64,000 nt of DNA from the NCBI RefSeq assembly GCF_029784135.1, contig NC_073745.1, forward strand, positions 159,167,335 through 159,231,334, given 5' to 3'. Below, piece by piece: positions 54,841 to 64,000 of the stretch. Position numbers and translations under genes: made by a program. The notes beneath the pieces are model-generated. The model had not been told where the DNA came from. It was given only the letters and a program-made list of their open reading frames with translations, and did no database searches. Each line of letters begins with the position of its first letter. Position 1 is the stretch's first letter. The DNA is from Toxorhynchites rutilus septentrionalis. Lineage: Eukaryota > Arthropoda > Insecta > Diptera > Culicidae.

Positions 54841-55449
54841 ATGAGAATGATCGTTGCGGCAGCGGAGCGGGGATTTTTAAGCTGACTGGCTGGCTCGAGA
54901 ATTACGCATGTGTGAGACTGCGACCAATGTTTCGTTCATTTTTTTCTTTTTCCTTTCCAATCGTGCTTCATTCTATTTCGCTGCTGCTCTGGTTGCCCGT
55001 TTTGGTCGGTACGATTTGAGGAGCACAAAATGGACCAATCAAAAATGGGCACATAGTGCATTTTGACAATGCTTGATATTTCACAATTATTTAATTATTT
55101 ATCTCAAGAAAAATGAAATGTTATTCGTTATGATAGATGCATAGATATATTTCCTATCAATTGATGCAAAAACCTTTGCGATCTATTGAGAAATGCTCGA
55201 GTAATAAGCGTTCCAAATCTTGCATTTTTTCCTACTTGTTCAGTGCCTAGATTTCCATTTCACCCCCTATATCTTCCGGTTAGACGTAGTCCTACGTCAA
55301 AAGAACGAAACATTGGTCGCAGTCTCACACATGCGTAATTCTCGAGCCAGTCAGTCAGCTTAAAAATCCCCGCTCCGCTGCCGTAACGATCATTCTCATT
55401 CAAACCGTACACCACATCAGTTCGCATCACAACACATCAACAAACCAAA

Positions 55450-55917
55450 CCAAGCAGCCAAATCTGGACATGGCAAAGGAGGAAAAATTAAGGGAAAGGC
55501 AAAACCCGCTCGAATCGTGTCGGTCTGGAGTTCCCCGCAAGGGTAGCTAGGCCGAGCGCATTAGTACCAGTGCACCAGTCCACCAAGCCGGCGTTATATA
55601 GTTTCGGCCGCCGAAGTGATCGAGTTAGCTGCCAAAGCTGCTCGCGCCGAAAACAAAACCCGCATTCGGAACAGAACACATTCGGTTCGGTGGACATCAA
55701 GTCAACAGGCAGTTGCAACGAGTGGTGAATGGCAAACGCAATCGCAAAACGGCAGCTGGTAGCAGAAGAAAATAGTTTGTTCTTTATACAATCTGCTTTG
55801 GTGGCAAATCCAGAACAAGGCGGCATCGAGGGCGTTCGAAATGGTTTTTTTCAAAACCACGAGTACAAAGTTTTCTTAATTGGAACCATTCCATAAAACA
55901 AGGCGCTTATCAGGGCC
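55450..55917 (+). pseudogene. Histone H2A pseudogene iii (E2), with stem-loop
   Basis: This is the plus-strand counterpart of copy ii in E2. It reads GKGGKIKGKAKP near 55467, has the same deletion before RKG, and then AAEVIELAAKAARAENKTRI (55612-55665), like [20 protein letters not shown] of H2A. The stem-loop GGCGCTTATCAGGGCC is at 55902-55917, with one loop change. Sharing the deletion with copy ii shows that the capture predates the split of E1 and E2. Confidence 0.82.
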
Positions 55918-56511
55918 ATTAAACCTTTCAAAAAAGAGTTTACGAAATATAGTTCAATGCTTTCTAAAATAATATCCAAAATAATAATAAAAAACAATTT
56001 GATTTTTTCATAATTTGTTTGCCAGGATCTGCTGAGTATGTGAATTTGGCAGTTGTTCTGAGCTTATTGATAGTTGGGGACTTTCCTGATTATTCAATTT
56101 ACACCAATTCTTAAATTGTTTCCAGATTGAAAGTACAGTAATTTACAATTAGTTCGACATTTAGCTAATTAGACGGACATGTAATGCGACATAATTAGTT
56201 GGACATTTTTGTAAACATAGAGATCCAAATTATGACCCCACATTGAAAGTCGACACTGTACCACTGTCATCGCAAATGTTCAATTACAGGTTAAAATCGC
56301 CTCCAATGCGACACTGAGTGGTGCTTCGGCACGTCGCATTGAATGTAATTTACTGTACAACATGTCACAAAGCTGGATGGGAAGAAATTTTCCAACTGTG
56401 AAAGCTGTGGCGAGTGGCAACAAATCGCTTAACAGGAAGGTTTAGCCGAACAAGATGGGGATATCGAGTGATAACAAAACAATAAACTCTTTAGATTGAA
56501 GATAATTTTGT

Positions 56512-56527
56512 GATCCTGAAAAGGACC
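56512..56527 (-). terminator. Histone-type 3' stem-loop without recognisable gene (E2)
   Basis: GGTCCTTTTCAGGATC on the minus strand, mirror of 53714-53729. Confidence 0.7.
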
Positions 56528-56687
56528 CTTTTTAGCCTGCATGTGAATCCAACGAGCGAACAAATCGTAATGAATGTATTTTTTTGCCATCGCTGCCTTT
56601 TAACGCTCATTCGTTCGTCTCGTTGGACTCGTCCCTTTGGCTGAGTCTGCCGATTTGTCTCTATCCTGTGAGCGTGTACCGCTAGAG

Positions 56688-57213
56688 TATAAAGCGCGCG
56701 GATCCAAAAAAAAATATCTCATTTTCTTTCAAACCGTAAACCGGTGTGGTTGTACGGCATCGTTTAGCATCGCATCGCATCACATCATAAAAAGAAAACA
56801 AGCAGCAACGTGGACGTGTTGACGTAACAAAGGAGGACAAGTTAAGGGAAAGGCAAAGTCTCACTCGAACCGTGCATGTTTCCAGTTCCCTGTTGGTCGC
56901 ATTCATTGATTGCTCCGCAAGGGTAACTAGGCCGAACGGATTGGTGCCGGAGCACCAGTATACCTAACAGCGGTTATAGAGTTTCGACCGTCGGAGTGCT
57001 CGAGTTGGCTTGCAAAGCTGCTCACGACAATCAGAAAACACGCATCAAGAACAGAGCAGCTTCGGTTCGGCGCTCGTCAAGGCAACAACTAGTTTCAGCG
57101 AGTGGCAAACGCAATCGCAAAACGGCAGCAGGTAGAAGAAAGAAAAAGTTTGTTTATACAGACCGCTTTGGTGGCAAAACCAGCCACCGTAAAACACGGC
57201 GCTTTACAGGGCC
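56688..57213 (+). pseudogene. Histone H2A pseudogene iv (E2), with TATA box and stem-loop
   Basis: TATAAA is at 56688-56693, then caaaccgtaaacc, and an H2A body from about 56825. The nucleotides encode GKAKS-SNRA, FQFPVGRIH (in frame near 56880), a stop in place of Arg, LLRKGN, then AERIGAGAPVYLTAV (56930-56975). After that the frame shifts, and LELACKAAHDNQKTRI appears from 56996. The part after RI is not H2A-like but reads open to PLNHSKKSY. The stem-loop GGCGCTTTACAGGGCC is at 57198-57213. It is the least eroded copy in the VGRIH-AGAPVYL core. Confidence 0.85.
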
Positions 57214-57901
57214 ATTAAATCATTCAAAAAAGAGTTATTAAAAGTTTTTCACAATACCAATGCATTCTAAAGTGACATAATATGACATATAATATAAACT
57301 GTTTTGTTTTGATTATGCTTGTTCTTGAACTGGTTGGGGTTTTTTAAATTGATCATTCAGTTTTCACAAACCCATGTATAGTTTCCGAATTAAAAGTGGC
57401 TTCAAATTACAACACATTGTATGCAGGATGGCATTAACGAATTTTCTCGGTAGCAAGAACTGCTTTCTTTGGTTGACTGACTGACGTTACATCTGCATTG
57501 TATAGGAAAATAACTAAGGAGCAACATGATGAGCTATGTATTTCCTGCTGCTCTGTTCTTATTTTAAGTTCTTATAGTTCGTTTATTTTTCAACAGATCG
57601 TCTCCAAAACCTCAGTTCTTTTTTATTTTTATTTACTTTGTTTACGGATACTACAAATCTTACAATTCATTCGTCTCCGAAACTACAGTTTAAGGTACGG
57701 TAATGTGCTCAATAATGAAATATATGATAGTGAATGAGTTGATGACTACCTATGCATTCCCTATCACAGCCATCATTTTGATTGTACGATATATGCATAC
57801 GCCGAAAGATGCCCGGCGTTGAGCATTTAATAAGTACAAAGCCTTTAGAAAAAAATCAAGAATCAAGTTTGTAAAAAAAAACGCAAAAACACAACACCAA
57901 A

Positions 57902-57917
57902 GGTTCTTTTCAAAACC
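57902..57917 (+). terminator. Histone-type stem-loop near the E2 3' end
   Basis: GGTTCTTTTCAAAACC, the counterpart of the perfect stem-loop of H2A copy i in E1; here it is separated from copy iv by about 690 bp of AT-rich DNA (57240-57890) that has no gene. Confidence 0.65.
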
Positions 57918-58090
57918 CCCAACATGTTCATAAAAAGTAAACAGTAAAGTAATTCATTTTTCAGGTAGATAGGTAGGTAGAAGAAAATAAAACAATATAA
58001 TTAAAATATATATTTAGCAAAAGCTGTCCCCTTTGTATAGTCCTACGTCACTCCGGTTATGTCCCCGACATTACCCACCCGTCTTTTTCT

Positions 58091-58394
58091 TTTACGTTAT
58101 TAGTTTGTTTGTCTTGTTCCCTCATCTCACCGTTGCCCACCCTCGATAGATAGTCGAACGCCAGATGCTATCCCTGGTCATTATGCACAACGCTACAGTG
58201 CGTACGGCAACTTTCGGTTGAGACAACGATACCTCATATCCATATCCCTTACCTGACCTCGAGTAAATCGCGAGTAAACGGTCGAAACCTACTAAACATT
58301 GATTTAAGTTGAAATTCTGTATAAACAAATCATGAATTAGTGGCTCCGCAAAGATCATGCGATTGAGCTTTACAAATAAATGAATTGGAAAAAA
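58091..58394. other. Unassigned DNA
   Basis: No gene or repeat recognised. Confidence 0.35.
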
Positions 58395-59253
58395 AAACCC
58401 CCGATCGTCCGTGGAATAGTCTGGCAAGTACACCGCGAATAACGAAAAACGTGGATAACGCAATGAAGGAAACTAAAAAAAAGATACATATTTCAGCATG
58501 AAAACTATCAATGCAGAAATCATTAAACTATTCATCTACAAGGTCGTGTACACCAGTGATTAGATAACGTGAAAAATATGGCTCCGATGGCTTAGTGGTA
58601 AGCATTGCGCTTGCTAAGATGGTGGGGGCTTCGGGTTCGATTCCCGTTCGGATCTGAAATTATAATCGTCATAGATCGTTTTTCTGGCTTGCACTTTCAG
58701 GGGAACTGTCTAGGGTGTGTGTGGCCCGGAAACAGCTCATCTATACGAATTGACGCCTCTATTAGCGTCTTTGCCCAGTCCTGGTGGTACTCGGGATGTA
58801 AAGCAGCAGGTCCTCCCGCGAGATAGTGGGGTTGGTTGCAGGCTTTGCAAGCCGCACCACTAAAAAACCAAGCAACGAACGATACACAAGAGGATTTGAA
58901 CCGGACTAATCGACACATACCCAGGCGATGAAAACGGACTAACGTTTGAAAACTCGGGACGAGAAATTGACGATCTCTCAGTTCCACCGGAAGTACTCGT
59001 GTTCTTTCCGAACTATTGAGATCACGGAGTGCCCGCGGAATTGGGGAGAGATAGCCACGGACCGAGTTAATTGGAGAAAAATTGTGAATCAGGCCATGTT
59101 GTTAGCCAAAATAAATAAATAAAATGGCCAAAACAAAAGATCATAAGCCTACCTCTCAATGACAAATTTCGGAAAGTAGATTTACTATGGAACTCGCTGT
59201 CGCGAATAATCCGCGGATCATCCGCTCGTGGATAATCGTGGTTCCACTGTAGC
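58395..59253 (+). mobile_element. pogo/Tigger-like MITE, copy C, split by a SINE
   Basis: The left part cgtggaatagtctggcaagtacaccgcgaataac and the right part cgcgaataatccgcggatcatccgctcgtggataatcgtggttccactg match copies A and B. The SINE at 58583-59120 is inserted between ggtcgtgtacaccagtg... and aaaacaaaagatca..., which are close together in copy B. Confidence 0.72.
58583..59120 (+). mobile_element. tRNA-derived SINE (538 bp) with A and B boxes
   Basis: An A box TGGCTTAGTGG (58588-58598) and a B box GGTTCGATTCC (58634-58644) are spaced as in a tRNA gene. A D-arm GCTT/AAGC, a T-arm CGGG/CCCG and a partial acceptor stem TCCGA/TCGGA can be drawn. The anticodon arm does not pair well, so this is not a working tRNA. 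A long non-tRNA body follows and ends in an (AAAT)n tail. Flanks aaaatatggc (left) and aaaatggc (right) look like a target duplication. Transcription by RNA polymerase III is expected from the boxes. Confidence 0.8.
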
Positions 59254-59273
59254 AATTTAGCAATTCTTCACTA

Positions 59274-60445
59274 AAGGGTGTACCGTTTAAAATCTGCACA
59301 CAAAATTCATTCTCAAAATTTGAGTTTTTATTCAATTATCACCGAATTTTCAGGGAATAAAAAGAAACAATTGCAGTTAGTTTTGGCATTATTAATTTAT
59401 AGCGAATTCGTTTTTGAAACTAAGTTAGTGCCAAACTGACTATGTAATAAAAAAACGTTTTCAGTTTCACGAACGCGGTGGTTTGTTGGTGTGCGTTATA
59501 TAGTCTGATTTGTTTATATTTGCGACGACAAATGTACAGTGTCTGATGGCGATATTAGTGCTTGGGAGTTAAATAACTCTATCAGATCAGAAGGGCCAAG
59601 TGCAGTGTTAAAATTATAAATGTTTGAATGAAAATTTTTACTTCATATTGTTTGAACACCTGTTTTGTAGGCCTGACACTCACTTAACCATTTGTCGATG
59701 TATTTCCTGTTTGTTCCACAAATAATTACTATTATAATAAAAAAATCATCATTAGACACAGTTTTCGTTCAATATGTTTCTGGGATATCGATAAAAAACC
59801 TCTTATTTCATCACATAAAATAAATATTTGATACGTTTAAGTAAATTTTCATGCATATTTTTGATTTTAAAGCATGTTTATTCCACCTGAATATCCATCA
59901 TTATTTTCGCCTCCCAATGAAAGCACACGAAGCGTAATGCCGTCTATGCGAATATACTCTTCAAAATTAGAATCCGAATTCAATAATACAAATGCAAAAG
60001 CAGCATATATTTTCTGAAAAATGAACGAATTATTGATTTCTCGGTCTGGCAGAGCAATGCGCGAGTATAGAAGTGTTAAAACTATATTTCATAGTTATCC
60101 CGTTTTATTTGCCGCATTCGCGAGTCCTTCCGCCGTAACACTTTAAACCCCAGTCATAAGTTTCTGCACGACCTGAAAATCGATAGTTTTTTGCATATTA
60201 GCCCATGCTTTCTTAATTTCTTCTACATTCTTCAGCACTTTAGGTCCTTTTAAGAAGGTCCAGTATTTTTCTATTGGGTGCAGTTCCGGAGTGTTTGGCG
60301 GTTTAGATCTTTCGGCACGAAATCTACATCATTCGCCTTATACCAGTCTAGTCATTCGAGTAGTGGCACGACGCCAAATCCGGCCAGAAGATCGCCTGAC
60401 CGTCGATAGCCTTCAGAAGAGGGAGAAGTTGATTTTGGAGACGCT
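59274..60445 (-). mobile_element. ITmD37E-type element, old copy, one end lost
   Basis: The terminus AAGGGTGTACCGTTTAAAATC follows TA at 59272-59273, in the style of the other two DD37E copies. The transposase relic lies on the minus strand. A matching second terminus is not found. Confidence 0.6.
60130..60440 (-). pseudogene. DD37E transposase relic (C-terminal part)
   Basis: Minus strand, in broken frames: IFWPDLASCHYSN with the second catalytic Asp, then codons for PPNTPELHPIEKYW with the Glu, and a C-terminal helix ending VQKLMTGV before a stop. Several single-base deletions break it. Confidence 0.78.
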
Positions 60446-60590
60446 CTTTTATTTTATTTATTTGCCAACAGATACAATAATTATCCCAATGACATGAAAA
60501 TTACGACTTAAACTACACATATTAATTAGAAACTCCATGGAAACAAATCTTATTTATACAACGCGAAACATTAAAGTCAAACACATCGTA

Positions 60591-61746
60591 AAGGGCGAAC
60601 ACGAAATTATTGCGACACATTCAACAGGGCATAACTTTTTTACAATTGGGTAAAAATCAACCAAATTTTGCACACTTTCTCATTGATGTGTATTGTCTAC
60701 ATGCTGTCAAACTCGAAGTCGTGTTTTTCGATTCAACGAAAATGGAGGTGAACCAACGCGAGTCGAGAGAACAAATTCTTTCCAAACACCTGGAATTTCC
60801 TGACCTGTCGCACCGGCAGCTGGAAAAATGTTGAACATTCACCATTCAACCGTCTCCCGAGTGTTGAAGCGGTTCCAGGAGTGGTTGACGTTGGACCACG
60901 GCAAAGGAGCTGGAAGAAAACCGGGACCGGAGAACAAAAAGACGGAGGGAAAGGTGAAGCGGATGATTAAAGAAAATTCCAACGTCTCAAGCCGTGATTT
61001 GGCTAAAAAGATCGGCATGTCGCAGAGCTACGTCCTGAATGCAAAGAAGAGAGCTGGACTACATACATACAAGGTACAGAACTTCCCAAACCGCGATGAG
61101 CGGCAACAATAGACGGCTAAAACTCGGGCACGTAAGCTCTACGAGAAGATGCTGACAAAATATGGCTGCTGTGTGATGGACGACGAAACGTATATAAAAT
61201 CTGAGTGTGAGCCTTCGTGACAAAGTGCACAGTAAATGGCGAGATCTGCAAATCTGAGTGCCTCGAGAAGCGCCTTTTGCCGTTCTTGCAGCAGCACAAC
61301 GAAGCTCAGCTATTTTGGCCAGATTTGGCATCATGCCACTATTCTAAAAGAGTCCTGGAGTGGTATGAGGCCAATTCTATCCATTTTGTTACAAAGGACA
61401 TGAACCCGCCAAACCGTCCGGAGCTGCGCCCGGTGGAGCAGTACTGGGCAATAATGAAGCGGGAACTTCTGAAGAGCAAGAAGACAGTCAAAGACGAGAA
61501 GGACATGTTAAGAAAATGGAAAAAAACTGAGAAACTGGTACCGAATGACACTGTAAAGACTTTGATGGAGGGCATCAAGCGAAAATGCGTTCAATTTTAC
61601 ACTCAAGGCTCCATCGATTAACTTTTCTTTTGATTTTCGAAGTAAATATATGTATAAAACTACCCTAAAATTTTGGTTTGATTCTAAACATTATAAGAAA
61701 ATTGGCATGACATTCTCGGTGTCGCAATAATTTCGTGTTCGCCCTT
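60591..61746 (+). mobile_element. ITmD37E element, degenerate, 1156 bp, perfect 28-bp TIRs
   Basis: AAGGGCGAACACGAAATTAT and eight further bases at the left are repeated exactly in inverse at the right. TA flanks both sides (60589-60590, 61747-61748). The transposase inside has an internal deletion, so this is a non-autonomous derivative with intact ends. Confidence 0.9.
60741..61621 (+). pseudogene. DD37E (ITmD37E) transposase, internally deleted
   Basis: The start is MEVNQRESREQILSKHLEFP, then a frameshift. The paired helix-turn-helix DNA-binding region follows (60828-61112: STVSRVLKRFQEW, then RDLAKKIGMSQSYVLNAKKR) and ends at a stop. The first catalytic Asp is in MDDETYIK (about 61178), after which some 70 residues are missing. 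The frame from 61217 has WPDLASCHYSKRVLEWYEAN and PELRPVEQYW; 37 residues separate Asp from Glu. The C-terminus is normal (IKRKCVQFYTQGSID). Confidence 0.88.
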
Positions 61747-61749
61747 TAG

Positions 61750-62105
61750 TACCTGTTGAAGACACGGTACATCCTTCGCATGGACTCGTTAAATCCGTAA
61801 TTTGTTCGTGAGGGTTGGACGCAAAAGAAAACATGCGAGCGTAAATTACGGCGGCGGATGTTTATATTAAGACAGCTTAACAGCGAAGTACAGTTGATGT
61901 TACCTTGAAGTAGGTCCCCAATGAACCATGCCATCGTGATGTTACGTCTCGCCTCAAGTGATTTCAAGTGTATTAACATATAGCGACTTTTGTAGCTGGG
62001 CAAGTTGTGGACATCATCTTGGTAGTTGTCGAGTGCTTGGACATGAAACCATGCTGGTCCACCGAAATGCAGTGGGCGAAGTTTTGAACCAATTCTTCGA
62101 GAATA
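61750..62105 (-). pseudogene. jockey-like LINE, part of RT and C-terminus
   Basis: Minus strand: from 62105 the reverse-transcriptase segment LVQNFAHCISVDQHGFMSKH continues the fragment at 63405-63929. A large deletion then joins it to the C-terminal LKSLEARRNITMAWFIGDLL and RTNYGFNESMRRMYRVFN, which resembles the end of jockey-group ORF2. The ITmD37E at 62106 splits it. Confidence 0.78.
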
Positions 62106-63404
62106 AAGGGTGTGTCACATCAAATTGCATCACGGAAAAAACGCTGTAGAAATTTAATTTTTAGGAATTATATCTTCAGCTTTCGCTTATAATCAGATAA
62201 GAGTGTATAGATCACGTTGGCCATGCTTCACTGTCAATTTTTCGTAAATTTGGAAAAATGTCGTCGAACGAAAAAGAGCGTCGTGAATTAATCCTGTGCG
62301 CTCATTTCGAGAATCCGGAATTGTCACATCGGGACATCGGTAAGATGCTGGGAATCGTCCAATCCACGGTCAGCAGAGTACTAAAACGATACTTCGAGAA
62401 CCTAACCATCGACCGGAAGGTGAAGAACGGCAAAAATGGATGCTCCGTCAGTGAAAAAGATCACAAGCGCGTAGTTAAGCAGTTTAGACGTGATCCGAGA
62501 AGTTCGGTCCGGGATGTCGCCAATAAGCTGAATTTGTCAAGTTCATTCGTCCAGCGGACCAAGCAGCGGGAGGGCCTGCGTACATACAAGGTTCAGAAGG
62601 CTCCTAACTGCGACGAAAGGCAAAACATGGTGGGGAAGACGCGAGCCCGGAGGCTGTACACCGAAATGCTGACGAAGCCGCATTGCCTGGTAATGGACGA
62701 CGAAACCTACGTCAAAGTGGACTTTCGTCAGCTGCCGGGCCTGTTGTTCTTCTCCGCAGATGACAAATTCAGCGTTCCGGAGGAGATTCACAAGCAGAAA
62801 CTATCCAAGTTTGCCAAAAAGTACATGGTGTGGCAAGCGATCTGCTCTTGCGGAAAGCGGAGCGCCGCCTTCGTGATGACCGGCACGGTAAACGGGCAGG
62901 TTTACCTTAAGGAGTGCCTACAGAAGCGCTTACTACCACTATTGAAGCAGCACGAGGGCCCGACCATCTTCTGGCCGGATCTCGCTTCGTGTCACTATTC
63001 AAAGGACGTGTTGGAGTGGTACGAAGCCAACGGGGTCACCTTCGTGCCAAAGGAAATGAACCCGCCCAACGCGCCGGAGCTTCGCCTAATAGAGAAATAT
63101 TGGGCGATTATGAAGCAGGCCCTCCGGAAGAACCCAAAAGTTGTCAAATCGGAGGCGGACTTCAAGAGAAAATGGATTTATGTTCAAAAAAAAACTACAA
63201 CCTGACGTTGTACAGAACCTTATGGACGGGGTAAAGAGGAAGGTGCGAGCATACGGGCTTGGGCTCGAAGTATGAATAAAAAGAAAATGCCAAAAGTTGT
63301 TTAATAGTTTTTATTTTACTGTCTAAAATTTTCAAAAGGATCGGTCTACTGGGCGAATTTCTACAGCGTTTTTTCCGTGATGCAATTTGATGTGACACAC
63401 CCTT
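62106..63404 (+). mobile_element. ITmD37E element, near-intact, 1299 bp
   Basis: Termini AAGGGTGTGTCACATCAAAT... and the inverse at the right match for about 45 bp. TA flanks at 62104-62105 and 63405-63406. It is inserted in the jockey-like LINE. Confidence 0.92.
62258..63275 (+). pseudogene. DD37E (ITmD37E) transposase, single frameshift near the C-terminus
   Basis: About 338 residues are encoded. MSSNEKERRELILCAHFENP opens a paired-like helix-turn-helix domain (ELSHRDIGKMLGIVQSTVSR; second helix-turn-helix SSVRDVANKLNLSSSFVQRT). The catalytic core has Asp in VMDDETYVK, Asp in FWPDLASCHYSK and Glu in LIEKYW, with 37 residues between the last two (DD37E). The frame is open to WIYVQKK. A nine-A run (63186-63194) then shifts it; with one A fewer it would continue to LMDGVKRKVRAYGLGLEV and the stop at 63273-63275. 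The enzyme would cut and paste its element at TA sites in the nucleus. Confidence 0.92.
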
Positions 63405-64000
63405 TAATTAGCTCGAGAAGCTTCGACATAGCACTTAAAGCAGCTATTCCACGATAGTTCGAAGCAGTCCTTTTGCAACTCTTCTTGTGAATTGGAAAAA
63501 CGTGAGATTCCTTCCAGCAGGATGAGAAGTCACCCGACCTCTGGAAGAGATTGAAAGTATTGGCTAGAGGTGTTGCTAGAGCAGACAAGCAGCGTTTCAG
63601 AACCAAGGACGGAATACCATCAGGACCGGAACCTCTCGAACTTTTCAGTTGACTCCCGGCTGAGTTAACCATTTCTCTGGTATAGCAAACGGTCCACTCG
63701 AGAAGGCTGAGAAAGGAACGTGGCGAGATGCAGCTGCTACGTCCTGACTGTTTGTTCGTTCGTTACTGAAAACGCAGCTGAACTGTTTACGAAATAGTCC
63801 TGCAATATCCGGAATGGTGGCAGCGGTTGAGGGGAGTCCTGTTTTCTTCCTTTGAGTATTCCCGTGCTGCCAGAACCCCTTAGGGTTGGATTTCAGACAG
63901 TGATGGGGACGGGGGACTAACTTCGACAAGTAGACGGGGTTTAAACTGGTAACTTCGCGGTTACGCGATTCGAAATCCTTTTCTTCGAACCGGATTTCCG
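63405..64000 (-). pseudogene. jockey-like LINE ORF2, linker and start of reverse transcriptase (continues past the window)
   Basis: Minus strand: a linker region (CLKSNPKGFWQHGNTQRKK, IPDIAGLFRKQFSCVF at about 63900-63790), then SSRGSGPDGIPSLVLKRCLS, the first reverse-transcriptase block. VFPIHKKSCKRTASNYRGIA and LSAMSKLLELI follow up to the ITmD37E insertion. A frame change near 63660-63690 separates the two parts. Confidence 0.85.

Larger units (their letters stand above)
52811..55302 (-). mobile_element. E1: complete subfamily-2 Helentron-like element inserted in E2 (2.5 kb)
   Basis: On the minus strand it starts at 55302 (TTGACGTAGGACTACGTC taaccggaagatatagggg) and ends near 52811 (GTCACTCCGGTTATGTCC, CCGACATTACCCACCCGAC). 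It carries two H2A pseudogenes in the orientation of the element. No target duplication is visible beyond the A-run at the junction. Confidence 0.8.
52450..58090 (+). mobile_element. E2: Helentron-like element, subfamily 2, with H2A pseudogenes, split by E1
   Basis: E2 begins TTTTTGACGTAGGACTACGTC taaccggaaga at 52450, is interrupted after gattggaaaggaaaaagaaaaaa (about 52810), and resumes at about 55303 with gaacgaaacattggtcgcag. In E1 these two strings are contiguous, proving the insertion. The 3' end is TAGTCCTACGTCAC, hairpin CGGTTAT...ATTACCC, CACCCGTCTTTTT (58037-58090). Without E1 it is about 3.1 kb and holds two H2A-derived gene copies and four histone-type stem-loops. Confidence 0.8.

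Noticed and set aside
57498..57737. 79-aa ORF with hydrophobic stretches, considered as a chemoreceptor fragment
   Set aside because: It lies in the AT-rich spacer of E2 and no receptor motif is visible.
58581..58655. Functional tRNA gene
   Set aside because: The anticodon arm does not pair and the sequence continues into a SINE body with an (AAAT)n tail.
1..64000. CRISPR arrays, bacterial operons or riboswitches
   Set aside because: The sequence is eukaryotic nuclear DNA; the tandem repeats present are satellites and element interiors without unique equal-length spacers.

Overview
This is nuclear DNA from an insect, most likely a culicine mosquito. It is AT-rich and dominated by nested transposable elements. 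The evidence for that placement is ITmD37E (DD37E) and rosa-like (DD41D) mariner relatives, jockey- and LOA-like LINE tails, many inverted-repeat MITEs, short (50-60 bp) introns in a lysosomal sulfatase gene, and replication-dependent histone sequences ending in the metazoan histone stem-loop. The species cannot be named from the sequence alone.

Only three host genes are supported well. A seven-exon N-acetylglucosamine-6-sulfatase (GNS-like, minus strand, 24873-26685, 491 aa) lies about 100 bp downstream of an unrecognised two-exon gene for a 52-aa single-pass membrane microprotein (minus, 26789-27000). A two-exon HscB/HSC20 iron-sulfur co-chaperone (plus, 50828-51665, 228 aa) sits in a divergent arrangement with an unrecognised 111-aa ORF (minus, 50237-50572).

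The rest is mobile DNA. 1-3490: copies of two MITE families (M1, M2) with CCCAGCAAAC termini; they recur at 41485-43480. 4190-8872: a long histone-H3-bearing element (E3). 8880-13880: mostly unrecognised DNA with a THAP fragment and small MITEs. 13881-24120: a nest of elements (E6, E7), a foldback element, pogo-like MITEs and two DD41D transposons. 27641-31765: elements E8 and E4, with E4 inside a LOA-like LINE tail. 31886-37761: a degenerate Ty3/gypsy retrotransposon. 37878-40637: a PIF/Harbinger transposon with both of its genes. 40918-44340: element E9, carrying nested MITEs and an exact 649-bp tandem duplication. 45262-49397: a hAT-like element with an 8-bp target duplication, invaded by E5. 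49823-50186: a solo LTR. 52450-58090: a large palindrome made by one H2A-bearing element (E1) inserted into another of the same family (E2). 58395-64000: a pogo-like MITE interrupted by a tRNA-derived SINE, three ITmD37E copies and a jockey-like LINE.

The most interesting system is one superfamily (E1-E11) of non-autonomous elements. They share a 5' terminus near TTGACGTAGGACTACGTC, an inverted copy of that motif set back from the 3' end, and a 3' hairpin whose stem is kept by different bases in three subfamilies, followed by a T-run. This resembles Helentron / Helitron2-derived (HINE/DINE-like) architecture. Several copies carry histone gene bodies (three H3, four H2A, probable H2B), most with a TATA box and nearly all with a histone 3' stem-loop. 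No Rep/helicase gene lies in the window, so the Helentron assignment is inference from the termini.
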